A stretch of 64,000 nucleotides of DNA from Siderastrea radians (GCA_964017195.1 OZ024889.1:55705074-55769073), one strand, 5' to 3'; shown: positions 1-11,397, counted from the stretch's first letter. Translations and numbers: made by a program. The notes: generated by a model from the sequence alone, not told the origin.

Positions 1-1950
1 CTTTATTACAACGTCTTGAGTTTTCGAACTTTTCCACTGATTCTAATAATCTACTAGCTACAATCAAGCTTCTTTCATGCCAAAATTATAGACATGTTTG
101 GCTTTGCTGACCGTGGGAACTTTTTGCTTCTCTTCCTGTTGCTTAACACAGTGTGTGAAACACACCTACATGTTCGATAGTGACAAGTGGAAGACAACCA
201 ATAAAAGCTCGATGATAAAACTACAGATTCAAGTATAAACCCAAACAGGAATCTTTATGTAGGTAAAATCCAAGGTCAGCTCTAATTCTCAAGCATGCCT
301 ACTTTAAGTTACCGCACCTAAACTCAACAAATCCTTTCAGTAGACAGTACAGCTCAAAAACTAAGGAACTGCCCCTATGGGCTAGCTAAAACCTTGAATG
401 ACCTTAAACTGAGAACAAACTGGAAACAAGAAATACTTTTAAGCATAAACCCTTAATTGAAACTAGTAAAACCTTTCTAATAAAAATGATTCCTTTTAAA
501 CTTCCTAACAACTGATTATTCGAGTTTGCTCGCAAAAACAACAGTGGCAATGTATTCGGCCGGTATTAGAGAGTACGTGGACGTAAACTAACGATTTATT
601 GTCAGATTTAACTGTCCTTCCATGGTCCAGCTTCGCTTTTATGAGTCATTTGCTTCACTATGTGATGAATATATTGAGACTATAGCAGCGTATGTCAATG
701 TTGCTTTTAGCATTGCACGACAATAATGGATCACTGCATGGGCAAAAAAATGCATGAAATAGCTAAATAAAGAGATCGAACTGCTGTGGATTTGAGACGC
801 CAAATGGAACTCTACATCAAGACTGAATCACCTAAGCAAATTTATTTCATAATCAGCAAATACCTTTTTGTATCCTTTGGTATGATTGAGAGCGCGTTAA
901 GAGACAAGTTTTTCTTACTTTGGCCTTATTAAGGTTACAAAGGTGCTTCGTTTGACATTAAATGTCCTTACCGTGTTAGTTCAAGAACATTAAGTTGTAC
1001 CTTATACTCAATGACTTTTGATGAAATGGCCATAGTCTGTTGAGTTGGTAGGATATTTGGTCTCCATGCTAACGAGTTTGCCCAGGAATTTTATTCCATT
1101 TGAGAAAGCTGTAACAAACCTCCTCAATCTCATGTTAAAGTTACGTATGTACCTTGCTGGTCATTGGAGATATTTGGCTTTAAAATAACCCTATTTTAGG
1201 CTCTCGGGAAAATGTCGGAAACTGACCCATACTTATAGCATTTTAGGAGACGACGAAATCATAGCAAGCAATTTAAATATCACATTGTGTTACAAGTTTA
1301 GTCAATGTACAATGTGATTTAGTAGTATTTATTACCTGAGGTCGTCTGACTCCTCAAGCCAAACTTAGCTAATTAGTGTGCATAATGTTCTGTCAAATGA
1401 TAACTTTTCGGGCGAAGGGGTACGCCGGACACAAGGAAAATAAGACATTTTGACCTGTTGTTTTAATACATATATCCACCTGCTCGGAAATCAGTCCCAA
1501 AGCAAGATGATGGGCAACACATCGACAGGAAAGAACTTAGAGATTGATGAAGTAGAAGAGTCTGATCTGTTAGTAGGCCAGTTGACTAGACGATTTCCCG
1601 TGGGCATAAATGAGCATAATTTTAGCATCATGTTAAAGGGAAACTAAAGCACGCTGCCAGGACCATAAAATGCCACTTTTACTAACTGCAGCCCAAGCTC
1701 ACTATCTGATAGCACGAACGTGACTCTAACTTGTTGTTCTCGATTTACAGACTTTGTATGGGAAATTCACTTTGGTTTTCAAAATTGCTAAACGAAAGTT
1801 GTGAATGTAAAAATAAACTTGACGTGTTGCGAGCGAAAAACTCGCTTAAAACTTTTGTCTATCCGTATTTTTTTTCAAAGGATTGCAGTGTCCTTGGCAT
1901 CGTGCGTAATTTTTATTTTTTCCGTTACTGGAATGCTCGGATTACAAAAA
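1..1950. other. No recognisable gene
   Basis: AT-rich sequence with only short chance reading frames. No domain motif, splice-flanked exon or repeat array was recognised. The first 75 bases resemble 48290-48360 (shared string around 'aacttttccactgattctaat'), so a dispersed repeat may start at or before the window edge. Confidence 0.5.
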
Positions 1951-2995
1951 TGATTAAAATAGTTATTAGAATATTATGTACACGCATTTGGCCATACTTA
2001 CTACGAAAAGGATTAAAGGAACAAAGAATCGCACTTACTGGAACAAAGGTAAATATGTCTTGTAACTTATGTATCAGAGTCAAAGCGATAAGGAACGGAT
2101 TTGTGGACATTATACGGTAAATTGAGAGCACGCCTAGCCGGTAAAAATTATGGCAACCATGTTGTTTTCCAGGTTTCGCTAAATTTTCTGCTCTTTTTGT
2201 CTTATTTCGTTAAACCGTCGTGAGCACCCACAAAACAGTCGATAGCAAAGCTCCTGGCCAGTTTTTACCATATTCTGACAATACGCTTTTCAGAAATGAG
2301 GCAGGCAAATTTGGGTCACTCGCGAGCTGCTCAACCAAACTGCTCTGAAAACCATTTTGTTGGAAAAAGAAATCAATATCACACATGCTGTTTTGGAATT
2401 CTGCACGGGACGACTTGTCACATCTGCCCTTTGGGAGTCCACCTTGAGGGATAATTTGAATAAAGGATGAACTAAATTTATCCTTTTATTTAAATTATTC
2501 TACAAGGTGGACTCCCAAAGGGAAGATGTGACAAATGGTCCCGTGCAGAATTCCAAAACACATGTGTGATATTGGTTTGTTTTTTCGACAAAATGGTTTT
2601 CAGAGCAGTTTGGTCGAGCAGCTCCCGAGTGACCCGAATTTGCTTCCTTATTTCTGAAAAGCGTATTGTCAGAATACGTTAAAATCTAGTCACGAGCTTT
2701 GTTATCGACTGTTTTATGGGTGCTCACGACGGTTTTATGAAATAAGACATAAAGAGCGGAAAATTTAGCGAAACCTGGAAAACAACGTGGTTGCCATAAT
2801 TTTTACCAGCAAGGCATGCTCTCGCTTTACCGCATAATGTCGACAAAACGTTCCTTATCGCTTTGACTCTGACGCATAAGTTATAAGACATATTTACCTT
2901 TGTTCCAGTAAGTGCGATTCTTTGTTGCTTTAATCCTTTTCGTAGTAATTATGGCCAAATGCGTGTACATAATATTCTAATAACTATTTTAATCA
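1951..2995. repeat. 1 kb fold-back palindrome
   Basis: The left arm from 1951 (tgattaaaatagttattaga) is the reverse complement of the right arm ending at 2995. The arms stay collinear, with scattered mismatches, to a short AT-rich centre near 2473. Just outside the centre the two arms carry 'gggagtccacctt' and its complement. Each arm is about 500 bp. The reading frames inside (for example 1731-2120 and its antisense) are read from the arms and look non-coding. A non-autonomous fold-back transposon is the likeliest identity; no clear target-site duplication was found. Confidence 0.85.
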
Positions 2996-4265
2996 CCGTT
3001 TGTTATAAAGGTTGTGTGGAGCCGATTTATCTGAAACTTGGGCCCTAAAATCTTTGAGGTTCCAGTACCTGTTCAGAGTAATAGGAAGGAAAAACGTCTT
3101 TTTATTTTCCCGATAATACGCATTTTCTTTGAAAACCACATGAAAATTGCTGAAAATTTTTTTATATTCGTATCGATCTCAATAAAAGTACGCTTTTGAT
3201 AAACTTCAAGTATTCCTTTTTCAACGTATAAAATATCTCATCAATCGAATGCTGTTGAGCAGCTAAAAAATTGATTTGAAAACAGTTGCCCCTCACGCAA
3301 ATAAATAGTATCGGGCCACCTTAAGGACGATCGCGCTAATTGTTTCTCCGCATCCTTTTTGCGCACGCAATTTAGTTCGCGATGTTATGCCACGTCATAC
3401 ATTGAGGGCGCGCACTGTTGAAGAAATGTGGAGATATATAACGCTAGTGGGCACTTTTAAAATATCTATGAATCTCTCTTTAATGTTCGGTACCCCGTAT
3501 TTTCTTTTAATAGATCACTTTCTTTGTCGATTATCTACGTTTTGTGAAAAATTCAAGAAAATCTGTGTCGTGGAAGTCTGATTTTTTTCAACTTTTCTGT
3601 CCTCACATCATCGAATTCTACTATTATTGCAGCTGCACGGTGTTCGCAAAAGTCCGTCTTAGAGGTTGAGTTTAACTGAAATTATGACTCCGGTTCAAAT
3701 TATTTACTTGAAAGGCCCACTTAAATAAAATTTGATAGAGAAAGTGGGTCTACAGCGACTCATTTTTAATATTTTTTTTAACTAACAAGCACTGAGGCCA
3801 TGTCGAGTTACGAGGACCGATGTGTCAAAATTGGGGTAGTTTTTCACGTCGGTGACCCCCCCCCCCCAATTTTTTGGCATAGTTAACTCATTATCTGACT
3901 GTAACCAAAGTATGAAAAAAAACCTGTGTTATAGAAGTTTTCCGTGCGAACGTCCTTAACCAGTTATTTTACACCAAATATGCAATAAAACAGCACAACA
4001 CTGGGCTTAAACATAGGCCGGTTAAATTGTAGCAAAATGATAAAAAAACTTTAGGACAATACTCTTGTTGTTGACGAACATGCACATGCAAATTGTAATT
4101 CACATGTGCATGTAAATCCTAATTTACATGTTCTGTAAATTTACATTTCCATACCGTCATTTTGTAAAGTGTATTAATATTAGTTTTTTTTTTTCTTGTT
4201 TTGTTTTTTTTTTTTGTTTTTTTTTTTTTTACATGTAACGGGGAACATGTTAATTCGTTATGTGA
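2996..4265. other. Gene-free interval with homopolymer runs
   Basis: No gene was recognised. Holds an 11 bp C run near 3857, a short ACATGT-rich stretch (4077-4140) and an oligo-T tract (4188-4232). Confidence 0.5.
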
Positions 4266-6249
4266 TTATAACACACAAGATGTGGACGGAGCCCACACAG
4301 TCCGTGACCTTGTATAACAAGAAACCCGCGGAAACAAGAGCAGGCAGTGTTCTAGCAAACGAGCTTCGGTGTCAAGGCCAATCAGCGCAACAGCCAAATT
4401 TGCTGACCAAAGCGCCCCTGTCAACAGTGCACGGCAAAATCTTCTTTCTTCCACACTGAGACCTTCACCTGCGGTGTTAAAGGTGTTGGCGAAAACCATC
4501 CCTGATAACATGCTGTTGACCACAACTAGGACAACAGCGGAATGAAAATGCGAAAGAAACCGAAACCAAGAGACAAACATCATAAAGATTAGAATAGAAA
4601 CTTGCACGAAGGCAAGGATCCATGTTTTCTTGACAATCAACTTGTCTTCTATTCCACACAAAGACAAAACTCCAATGTACGGCCTTCCAATAAGGTCGCC
4701 TGCCCCGTATGCTAACACATATATCAAGAATTGATTCCTTGGAGTTATTGAGACGTTATCAAACGCTATGGTTGACACAACACTATTCAAAAGTAATTGC
4801 TTGCAAAAGATACTCACAAACAATGCGATAAATAGTACTTGTGTTTTCCATGCCAGTAATAACATGTCGTTACAGGAGAGTTTTGATTCGGCTGTGTCAC
4901 TGGAATCAGATTCAATAGGGCTGTAAGGAATTTCTTTGTGTGACGTCGGAGGAGGGCTGGGGTGAATTATGTTGCTTCGTTCCTCCATTGAAATATAGGA
5001 AATGGGAAATAGGATCCATAGCGCTGCGACCAGGAGAAGCGAATATTCTGGCGACAAACAAGCTAACATGGTCAGCCCTGTTGATAAGTAGAAAACACCA
5101 GTAAATATAATAATGGTGATATCACACAAAAACTTGAATTTATCAACTGAGTTGATGAGGTAAATTGACAACCTTAAAAAAAGATTGAAAGCTGACGTTT
5201 CGAGCTTAACCCTCTGTCAAGGAATTGTGGGTTGTGAGTGGTTACGTGAAGAGCGGTGAACTACGCTATTGATGGAAACATGGCAACGTAAACAGACAAG
5301 CTTTTTTAACGGTTTTTACGTTGTCATGTTTCTACCAATACCGTAGCTTTACAGTTCTACACATAAACCACACACAACCCACAAGTCCTTGATTCGCTCT
5401 AACGAAGGTCTTACGCTCGAAACGGCAGCTTTCAATCTTTTCACGATGGCTAATTTACCTTTTTAACTCAGTTGACAAGTCTAAATGCGTGTATTATTTT
5501 AGAGCATACTGAATAGAGGAGATTCTTATAGTATATATGATATACGAGGTCGTTGAAACATAGAGCTTTGCCGAGCGGATCAAATAAAGTTGGATATAGC
5601 TCAATGCTAGTCTCACTTTCCAGATGAAACTCTTTTAGAGAACCCCTCTGTAATGCTGTTTATCTTTTTAGTATTTTCCCAAACGAAATTCGGACTTTTT
5701 TTGTACGTATGGTCTCAAACATGAGCACTCTAAGGTGTAAAAGGTTAACTGAAAAAAGTATTGTTTACCTATGTATGACAAAGGCGCTAGGACAAATGCG
5801 ATTCCTGAGCCAAGAGCAAAGCCGTTAATAGTGCTTCCTCCATAGGAACCTGCTAAAGGAACAAACACGGTCTCTGTGCTGCCGATTCCTAATGAAACAA
5901 TGCACACTCCAATTAGCTTCACCTTGGGGTCATGCGCGAGTGAAGTTATAAGCATTCCAGTGACGGAAAACACAAAAATCACACACGATGCCACGGACAC
6001 TGCAATCCTTTGAAAAAAGTACGGATAGAGAACAGTTGTCAGACACGCCGGGCCAGCTGTAGCTAGTAAAACCAAAGATGTTGGAATCTTGGTAGCTTCT
6101 AAGGTGTCCTGACTGGCACTTATGTTAATGGTGAAGAAGAAATCTACCAGGAAGCCAACCACACCAAAAGCTAAAATTGTTCTTGTTTTCACCTTCTGCC
6201 TGTAATCACGTGTCTCGTCTTCTAAGGCGTCTTCTTCGTCTTCCATCAT
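4266..6249 (-). CDS. CLN3: CLN3 (battenin)-like membrane protein, two coding exons
   Basis: Multi-pass membrane protein of the CLN3/battenin family; family members act in lysosomal membranes. Coding exons are 6249-5769 and 5077-4266 (minus). Donor ATAG|GTAAAC and acceptor ATCAACAG|GGCTGACC join in phase to give SYIG-LTMLACLSPEY, which parallels vertebrate SYLG-LTQAGLSPQQ. The spliced length is 1293 nt, or 430 aa; human CLN3 is 438 aa. The start ATG at 6249 (MMEDEEDALEDE) gives an acidic N-terminus, as in the family, and is preceded by a possible UTR acceptor (CACAG|GTTGTC). Late motifs GMVFANTFN and SVEERRF match the family's conserved [20 protein letters not shown] region. The glycosylated lumenal loop of the vertebrate protein is absent and identity is low, so it may be a divergent paralogue. 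The open frame extending upstream of the acceptor to 5171 reads into a repeat and is not coding. Confidence 0.85.
5141..5477. mobile_element. Fold-back/MITE-like element in the CLN3-like intron
   Basis: Left arm: tatcaactgagttgatgagg...gattgaaagctgacgtttcgagc. Right arm: gctcgaaacggcagctttcaatc...aactcagttgaca. They are inverted copies with a roughly 150 bp middle that is itself partly self-complementary (acgttgccatgttt / aaacatggcaacgt). The whole element lies inside the intron 5078-5768. Family not identified; the GACGTTTCGAGC string is of a kind often seen near Penelope-like retroelements (recollection, unverified). Confidence 0.7.
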
Positions 6250-7092
6250 GACAACCTGTGAATGCGCAAACGCTGTAAGAAGGTACAAGAATCCGGTTAA
6301 CATAAATTGAAAGAGTTTAAAAGCATTTTCATCTACTGTCAACGGACAACTCGACAAGAGTGTGACAGGGGTCTAACTGAGGAACGGAATTGACTGTTGA
6401 CGGCACATAATATACATATGTAGTATTTTGACGGTAACCGCTAATTTTCCAGTGGTTTGATCCTAGAAGCTCATATGGACACAAATAATACGAAAATATG
6501 TGTCACCTGCGGGTGGTGTTTCTAACGGAGTTTGAAAACTTACAACATCCTGGCATGTCAGGGAAAACTGTTCTGGCACGTAACTGAGCACGATCTAACA
6601 TGCCAACTTGTATTTTCCATCGAGATGAATTCAGCGGAATTGGTTTGTGAGATCTAAGGTTCCTGGATCTGTTTAGCGTTAATTTTCGCCGTTTCTCATT
6701 TAAAAAAATACGATGACTTCGCTGTTACAGACATATTTACTCTTATAACAGATTTCTTCCACTGGCGGATTTCGCCGGGTATACTGCCGTCAAAAAGAAA
6801 CCAACGTCATCACTGCAGACAGAGGAAAACATGTTTATTACAACGTGAAAAGAAAGGTAAATAAATGAAAAGGTTTCTTCCCATTTTAGTCTGTGTTGCG
6901 TTTACTATTTTCAATGAGTTTAAATGATGTTTCTTTGAAGTTCACTTACCTAAAACGCTAGACTAGTAAATTAAACTTCATGATTGTCATTTTCAAAAAA
7001 AAGCTGACGTCCACTAAAAGAGTGCATATGACAATGGCTGGCCCTCATCTGTTAGTCAAAAAATATAGTAAGTAGACATTTTCCTTGTCTAT
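6250..7092. other. Upstream flank of the CLN3-like gene
   Basis: Likely holds the 5' untranslated exon and promoter of the minus-strand gene ending at 6249. The polypyrimidine-AG just upstream of the ATG suggests a 5' UTR intron. No other feature was recognised. Confidence 0.35.
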
Positions 7093-7285
7093 TTAACAAT
7101 TAGATTCCAGGTTGCCGTGCGTCTGTTCAGTAATAGATCACAGATGACTTCAAAATGTGCCAAGAACAAGAACGAGGCACACGAGCCGTTAGGCGAGTGT
7201 GTCACTGATGTTCTTACCACATTTTGACATCTTTTGTGATCTATTACCGAAAAGACGCAAGGCAACATGGAATCTATTTGTTTTA
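7093..7285. mobile_element. Short inverted-repeat element (MITE-like)
   Basis: Arms caattagattccaggttgcc...taatagatcacagatgactt and its near reverse complement (gacatcttttgtgatctatta...ggcaacatggaatctatttg) enclose about 60 bp. A partial third copy of 'gcgtctgtcgtctaatagatcat' lies at 7325-7347. No coding capacity. Confidence 0.7.
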
Positions 7286-8186
7286 TATAATAGAGACAAA
7301 AGTTGCCAATGATGACATCATCTTGCGTCTGTCGTCTAATAGATCATAGCTAAGAATCAATAAAAATGCGAATGGAATTCAATTCAGTACATTATATAAT
7401 TGCTGATACACAAAGATTGTGCGAGTTGTCTTTGGAAAGTAACATTTCGTTTTACATTTTACGATAACAGTCATATATGTCTATCATATTTATTCAAACA
7501 ATTACACTACTTGCCTAATTGGTCATAGAAAACTCGGCCTCCATAGCCGATACTAGATTTCTAAGGTATAAATATTAAATAAAGTATTAAATATCCTGGA
7601 GAAGCCACCGCTAAAGGCAACTTGCATGTCAGTTTTGTGCCCGCATAATGAAACTCAACTGGTGTTTCTCTGCATTAAGAATGAATGAACGAACGAACGA
7701 ACGAACGAACGAACGAACGAACGAACGAACGAACGAACGAACGAACGAACGAACGAACGAACGAATGAATGAATGACATTACAAGACTTCATAGACATTG
7801 TGATAGAGCTGGCTATGGTACAAGACAACCACAGGCTTAAAATTATCTGTTTGTGTTGCGGACCCCGAAGGATGTTGTGAATACAATAATCACGGCTTTT
7901 TTGAACGGATGAAAGCCAAATCAAAACGCTTAGAAAACGCTTATCACCATATCGTTGCGCTGCGATGCGTGACTGCACATGCACTCTTTTTAACTGGATT
8001 CCGTCGTATGTCAAACGTAACAAGCCCCTTGGGCCTCGCGAGTTCAAACTTGCATGGAAAACTGCATTCTTGAGAAGCCTTTGAGTAGACAACTTGTACA
8101 GATGATAGGAAGGCACAAATTTTTCATCAGATTCGAAAGTTTGTGCTGGATTTTTACGGTCGGTCCGCGGACGCAAATGAGTCAAG
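7286..8186. other. Gene-free interval with microsatellite
   Basis: Only the GAAC/ACGA microsatellite (listed separately) was recognised. The minus-strand reading frame across it encodes a repetitive RSFV peptide and is considered spurious. Confidence 0.5.
7681..7775. repeat. (GAAC)n microsatellite
   Basis: About 20 uninterrupted tandem copies of the tetranucleotide gaac/acga, with degenerate 'aatg' units at both ends. Confidence 0.95.
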
Positions 8187-8192
8187 ATCAGG
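8187..8192. repeat. Target-site duplication ATCAGG (left)
   Basis: Identical to 16728-16733. Together they bracket the inverted-repeat element 8193-16727, consistent with a 6 bp staggered insertion. Confidence 0.7.
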
Positions 8193-8245
8193 AAGTAGTA
8201 ATGTATCCCCCTCTGGGTCCCAGTTTAATGAATAAATTAATTACT

Positions 8246-8305
8246 TCCGAAGATTTGATACTATTTTCCGAAGATTTCATACTATTTTCCGAAGATAACC
8301 CTAGG
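8246..8305 (+). promoter_or_regulatory. Subterminal TTCCGAAGAT repeats
   Basis: Three copies of ttccgaagat spaced about 23 bp apart near the element terminus, mirrored at 16625-16676. More CCGAAG motifs occur at 8450-8490 and inside the element at 10355-10425. Clustered subterminal motifs often bind the mobilising protein; that role is inferred only. Confidence 0.45.
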
Positions 8306-8507
8306 TTGCCATATTGGATGTCCACCATCTAACTCTAGACGGTCATGATATTCTTTGAATGAATAAATTAATTACTTTGGAAGATTCAATACTATTTTCC
8401 CTTCCGAACCTACACGTGTGTCGAACCCTTCCGAAGAGTTTCCGATGGTATTTCGAAGATGTGCCGAAGATGTGCCGAAGTTCCGAAGAGAAGAAAAAGA
8501 AGAACTC

Positions 8508-8576
8508 ACCTGGATTCGAACCCCGAACCTCCCGCGTCTTAAGTTGCAATGCTACCAAAAGACCACATTACCGTTA
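8508..8576 (-). repeat. tRNA-like (SINE-type) block in left TIR
   Basis: On the minus strand, TGGTCTTTTGGTAGCA resembles a D-arm/A-box and GGTTCGAATCC (8512-8522 reversed) is a perfect pol III B-box, about 40 bp apart as in tRNA genes. A full cloverleaf is not evident, so a tRNA-derived SINE head or captured tRNA pseudogene is likelier than a working tRNA. Confidence 0.55.
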
Positions 8577-8811
8577 CATAGGAGAGTAAGTTAAATGGTA
8601 GTTTAGAAAGGTTTACCAAAAGGTGCAACACCAAATAGGGTAAATTTCGGTTAGATCAGTCAAGTGTGTAACACCAAATAGTGTCTTTCAATACTGATAT
8701 TTTTAAAATAGATAACGTTAAAAGCTTTAAAGGTTAAAAGTTAAAAATGACAAATCTTGTATTTTCTCGCGTCTAAATCTTAAACTACCAACTCCCAGGG
8801 TGTACTGCCCG

Positions 8812-8886
8812 GTAGTGCCGCCCGCTCGGTAGTGCCGCCCGCCCAGTAGTGCCGCCCGCTCGGTAGTGCCACCCGCCCGGTAGTGC
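8812..8886. repeat. GC-rich 19 bp tandem repeat in left TIR
   Basis: Four units of ggtagtgccgcccgcycgg in an otherwise AT-rich region, mirrored at 16037-16112. Followed by ACGCGCGT-AGCC-ACGCGCGT (8917-8936), an alternating purine-pyrimidine hairpin. Confidence 0.8.
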
Positions 8887-8984
8887 GGCCTGCCCCAGAG
8901 CCCGCTCCGCGGGTTGACGCGCGTAGCCACGCGCGTGTTGTATAGATCACGAAAAGTCGAAACAAGTCGAAAAAAAGTCCGCTG

Positions 8985-9294
8985 GAAAAAGTTGACATTT
9001 AAAAATAAACAAGTTGGAAAAAGTTGACATTTAAAAATAAACAAGTTGAAAAAGTCTACATTCAAAAATAAACAATTTGGAAAAAGTTGACATTTAAAAA
9101 TAAACAAGTTGAAAAAGTCTACATTCAAAAATAAACAAGTTGGAAAAAGTTGACATTTAAAAATAAACAAGTTGAAAAAGTCTACATTCAAAAATAAACA
9201 AGTTGGAAAAAGTTGACATTTAAAAATAAACAAGTTGAAAAAGTCTACATTCAAAAATAAACAAGTTGGAAAAAGTTGACATTTAAAAATAAAC
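8985..9294. repeat. 31-32 bp tandem repeat in left TIR
   Basis: Alternating units gttggaaaaagttgacattt-aaaaataaacaa and gttgaaaaagtctacattc-aaaaataaacaa, about ten copies. The right arm (15688-15935) has about eight. The translated LFIFKCQLFP-type peptide is not considered a real protein. Confidence 0.9.
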
Positions 9295-9410
9295 GGATCT
9301 ATAAGGGATAGATTCTTGGGTAACCCGGAGACCAGTCTGCTATCACTTTCAACAAGAATACTCCATACAAAATGGAAACAAGTTCACTGCTGTTTACAAC
9401 GGTGACGATT

Positions 9411-10302
9411 TTACTTGTCATACGGTTTGAAGCACGTGTTGCATACATAACAAGTACCAAAAAATCCAGTCAAGGTGGTGACGACATCGTACTGATGTTG
9501 GTCCTTTAACAACATTAATCGTTGGTCTTTAGAGTCACTGAAGGTTTTGACGGTATAGTTATGATCAGCATCAATAATCACAATTTGATAGTCCGACAAT
9601 GCGGTCTGAAATTGTTGAAGTTCTTTGTCACCGCATTCCCCCTCAAGTGCTCCGGCTTTTCTATGAAGACTTCGTGCTAACCATGTTTGAATTGGACGAC
9701 CTTTGCGGATGGCTTCCCAATCTCGCGGTTTTTCTATTCGAGCTTTCGCTGTGATCAGAGCCCTGGCACAAGCAAGTCCATCTTGTTCCTTGATGCGAAC
9801 AATAGATTGTTTTTTGACGCGAAGCACAGCCGGTCTGTGATGTTTGGGTTTAACACGTTTACCACTACGAACCTGACACGATCCCTGTGACCCCATACTG
9901 ACTCTGTGAAATTCTCCTAAAATCTGTGTTTTTTATGTCAGATCTTTGAACCAATCAGCATATCGATCGGAGGTCATTGTTGTTGTCTTTGCCCGAACAT
10001 GTCCTGGGCACATGCGTGATAGTCACATGAAATGTGTCTTGCGGTTCAAAGGCTTGATTAGCATATAACAATTGTTCCAGACGATTGAACATTCGATCAA
10101 TTTGTGTTTGACCAGCTCTCCATTTCCCCACGGTCATGTTCCATTTGTAGTAGACTTGTACATATTGATTGCTTTGAATGGTAAAATAAAGCCTGTCTTT
10201 ATTATCCCAGGTTGGGTCTATGGCACGTTGAATTGCTCTTTCAAATGCTTGTACTAATTCTTGCACTAAATGTTGTATACTTGCCCACTTTTTGTGGTTC
10301 AT
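9411..10302 (-). pseudogene. Broken N-terminal copy of the PolB gene
   Basis: The minus frame 9896-9411 (LVRK..; ALITAKARIEKPRDWE, GFFGTCYVCNTCF) aligns with residues 1-140 of the intact polymerase at 11398 (ALITARAKIEKSKDWE, GFFGTKYFCNTC). It then stops at CFKPYDK. The frame 10302-9955 (MNHKKWASIQHL...; DRLYFTIQSNQ) looks like the domain that precedes this in related polymerases. The two pieces are in different frames with stops between them. This is a degenerate 5' gene fragment. Its distal end lies inside the left TIR, so its last 130 bp also occurs, in sense orientation, at 15225-15355. Confidence 0.75.
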
Positions 10303-10725
10303 AGGCGTGACATTTTTATCCTGAGAGTGTCAAGATTTTTCGTAGGGACCGATAATATCCGAAGATGTCCGACGATTTCCGAAGACGTTCGAAGATTTCC
10401 AAAGACGTTCCGAAGACGTTCCGATTTATGGCCAGTTAACCGATGCTTTGATCATTTAAACGAGTATTACGATGTCTCCAGTGGCTTTCCCTACTAAAAT
10501 CCGAGATTTCGCGAAAGAACGATCATTATTTTCTCGCATTTGTACGAGTTTATTTAAATACTTTATAATTTTTTTTTTCAAAATGAGTCGGTTAAGGCTG
10601 TAAAGGCTCAGCTGTCGAGATGTTGTCTGGCAGTGAGTGAGGTTAGTTGAGTTGGTATAGTTTGTCGGGTTGTGTCGAGGTGTTACTAAAACATAACAAG
10701 GGTTATTAGACATGACTTGTCAACA
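10303..10725. other. Element interior with CCGAAGA motif cluster
   Basis: Non-coding. 10355-10425 holds six variants of ccgaaga(y)(g/t)t, the same motif as the TIR subterminal repeats. Confidence 0.5.
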
Positions 10726-11245
10726 ACACAACACCGCAACGCAACGCAACGCAACGCAACGCAACAAACAATAGACAACCGAACGCAACGCAACAACCGA
10801 ACACAACGCAACGACACACAACATCACAAAACAAAACGCAACGCAACACAACAACGACAAAAAATACCAACAGAGCACAACGCAACGCAACGCAACGCAA
10901 CACAACACAAGACAACACAGCCGGTAAAAAGGCAAAACAACGCAAGCAATACCATCCCAAACACAAGGCAAGAACAACACAAAGCAAGGCGAAGCAACAA
11001 CAAAAGACAAGAAAGAAAACGCAACACAACAGGGAAAACACAACGCAACGAAAGAGAACTAAAAACGACATCAAAACAAAACAGATACAATGCATGACAA
11101 CAGCACAACGCAACGCAACACAACACAACCGGTCCACACAACACACAGCAGATTGCAACACAACGCAACGCAACGCAATGCAACACAACCGGACGACACA
11201 ACACACAGCTAATCGCAACACAGCACAACGCAACACAACCGGCAC
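10726..11245 (+). repeat. CAACG/CAACA pentamer-rich array
   Basis: Imperfect minisatellite of acgca/acaca pentamers. All plus-strand frames of a pure CAACG repeat lack stops, so the polymerase frame stays open from the ATG at 11398 back into this array. The cysteine-rich (LRCVALRC) minus-strand frames across it are artefacts of the repeat. Confidence 0.9.
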
Positions 11246-11397
11246 AACATGACAAAACTCCAGACAGATATGAAATAGACGGTCGAGCTGGTCGATCGAC
11301 CAAAAACTCCACGGAAAAATTTGGTCAAAAAACGCTGCAGGTATACAAAGGACGCGGACATAAAATAAAAAACCGTCCGGGACACCAAGCTACAGCC

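Larger units (their letters stand above)
8193..9542 (+). repeat. Left terminal inverted repeat of the PolB element
   Basis: Inverted copy of 15225-16727. In order from the outside: TTCCGAAGAT-type subterminal repeats (8246-8305), a second copy of the motif cluster with a tRNA-like block (8345-8580), a GC-rich tandem (8812-8886), a CG-rich hairpin (8917-8936), about ten 31-32 bp units (8985-9294), and at the inner end the antisense tail of a polymerase fragment (9411-9542). It lacks 217 bp that is present in the right arm. Confidence 0.85.

Noticed and set aside
5078..5171. Upstream extension of the second CLN3-like exon
   Set aside because: It reads into the fold-back element; the acceptor at 5078 restores phase and the family's SYxGLT junction.
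5190..5220. Hammerhead ribozyme
   Set aside because: CGAAACGTC-like string present on the minus strand, but the CTGATGA core and a foldable three-stem layout were not seen.
7655..8185. 176 aa minus frame with RSFV repeats
   Set aside because: Created by the GAAC microsatellite; the rest has no motif.
8508..8576. Functional tRNA gene
   Set aside because: A- and B-box-like strings exist, but paired acceptor and anticodon stems are not evident and the block is part of a transposon TIR.
8727..9254. Frames encoding LFIFKCQLFP repeats in both TIRs
   Set aside because: Read from tandem 31-32 bp repeats and present in both arms only because the TIRs are copies; no sign of a protein.
10706..11312. 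Long cysteine-rich minus-strand frames (LRCVALRC-type)
   Set aside because: Products of the CAACG pentamer array read backwards; no start context, domain or complexity.
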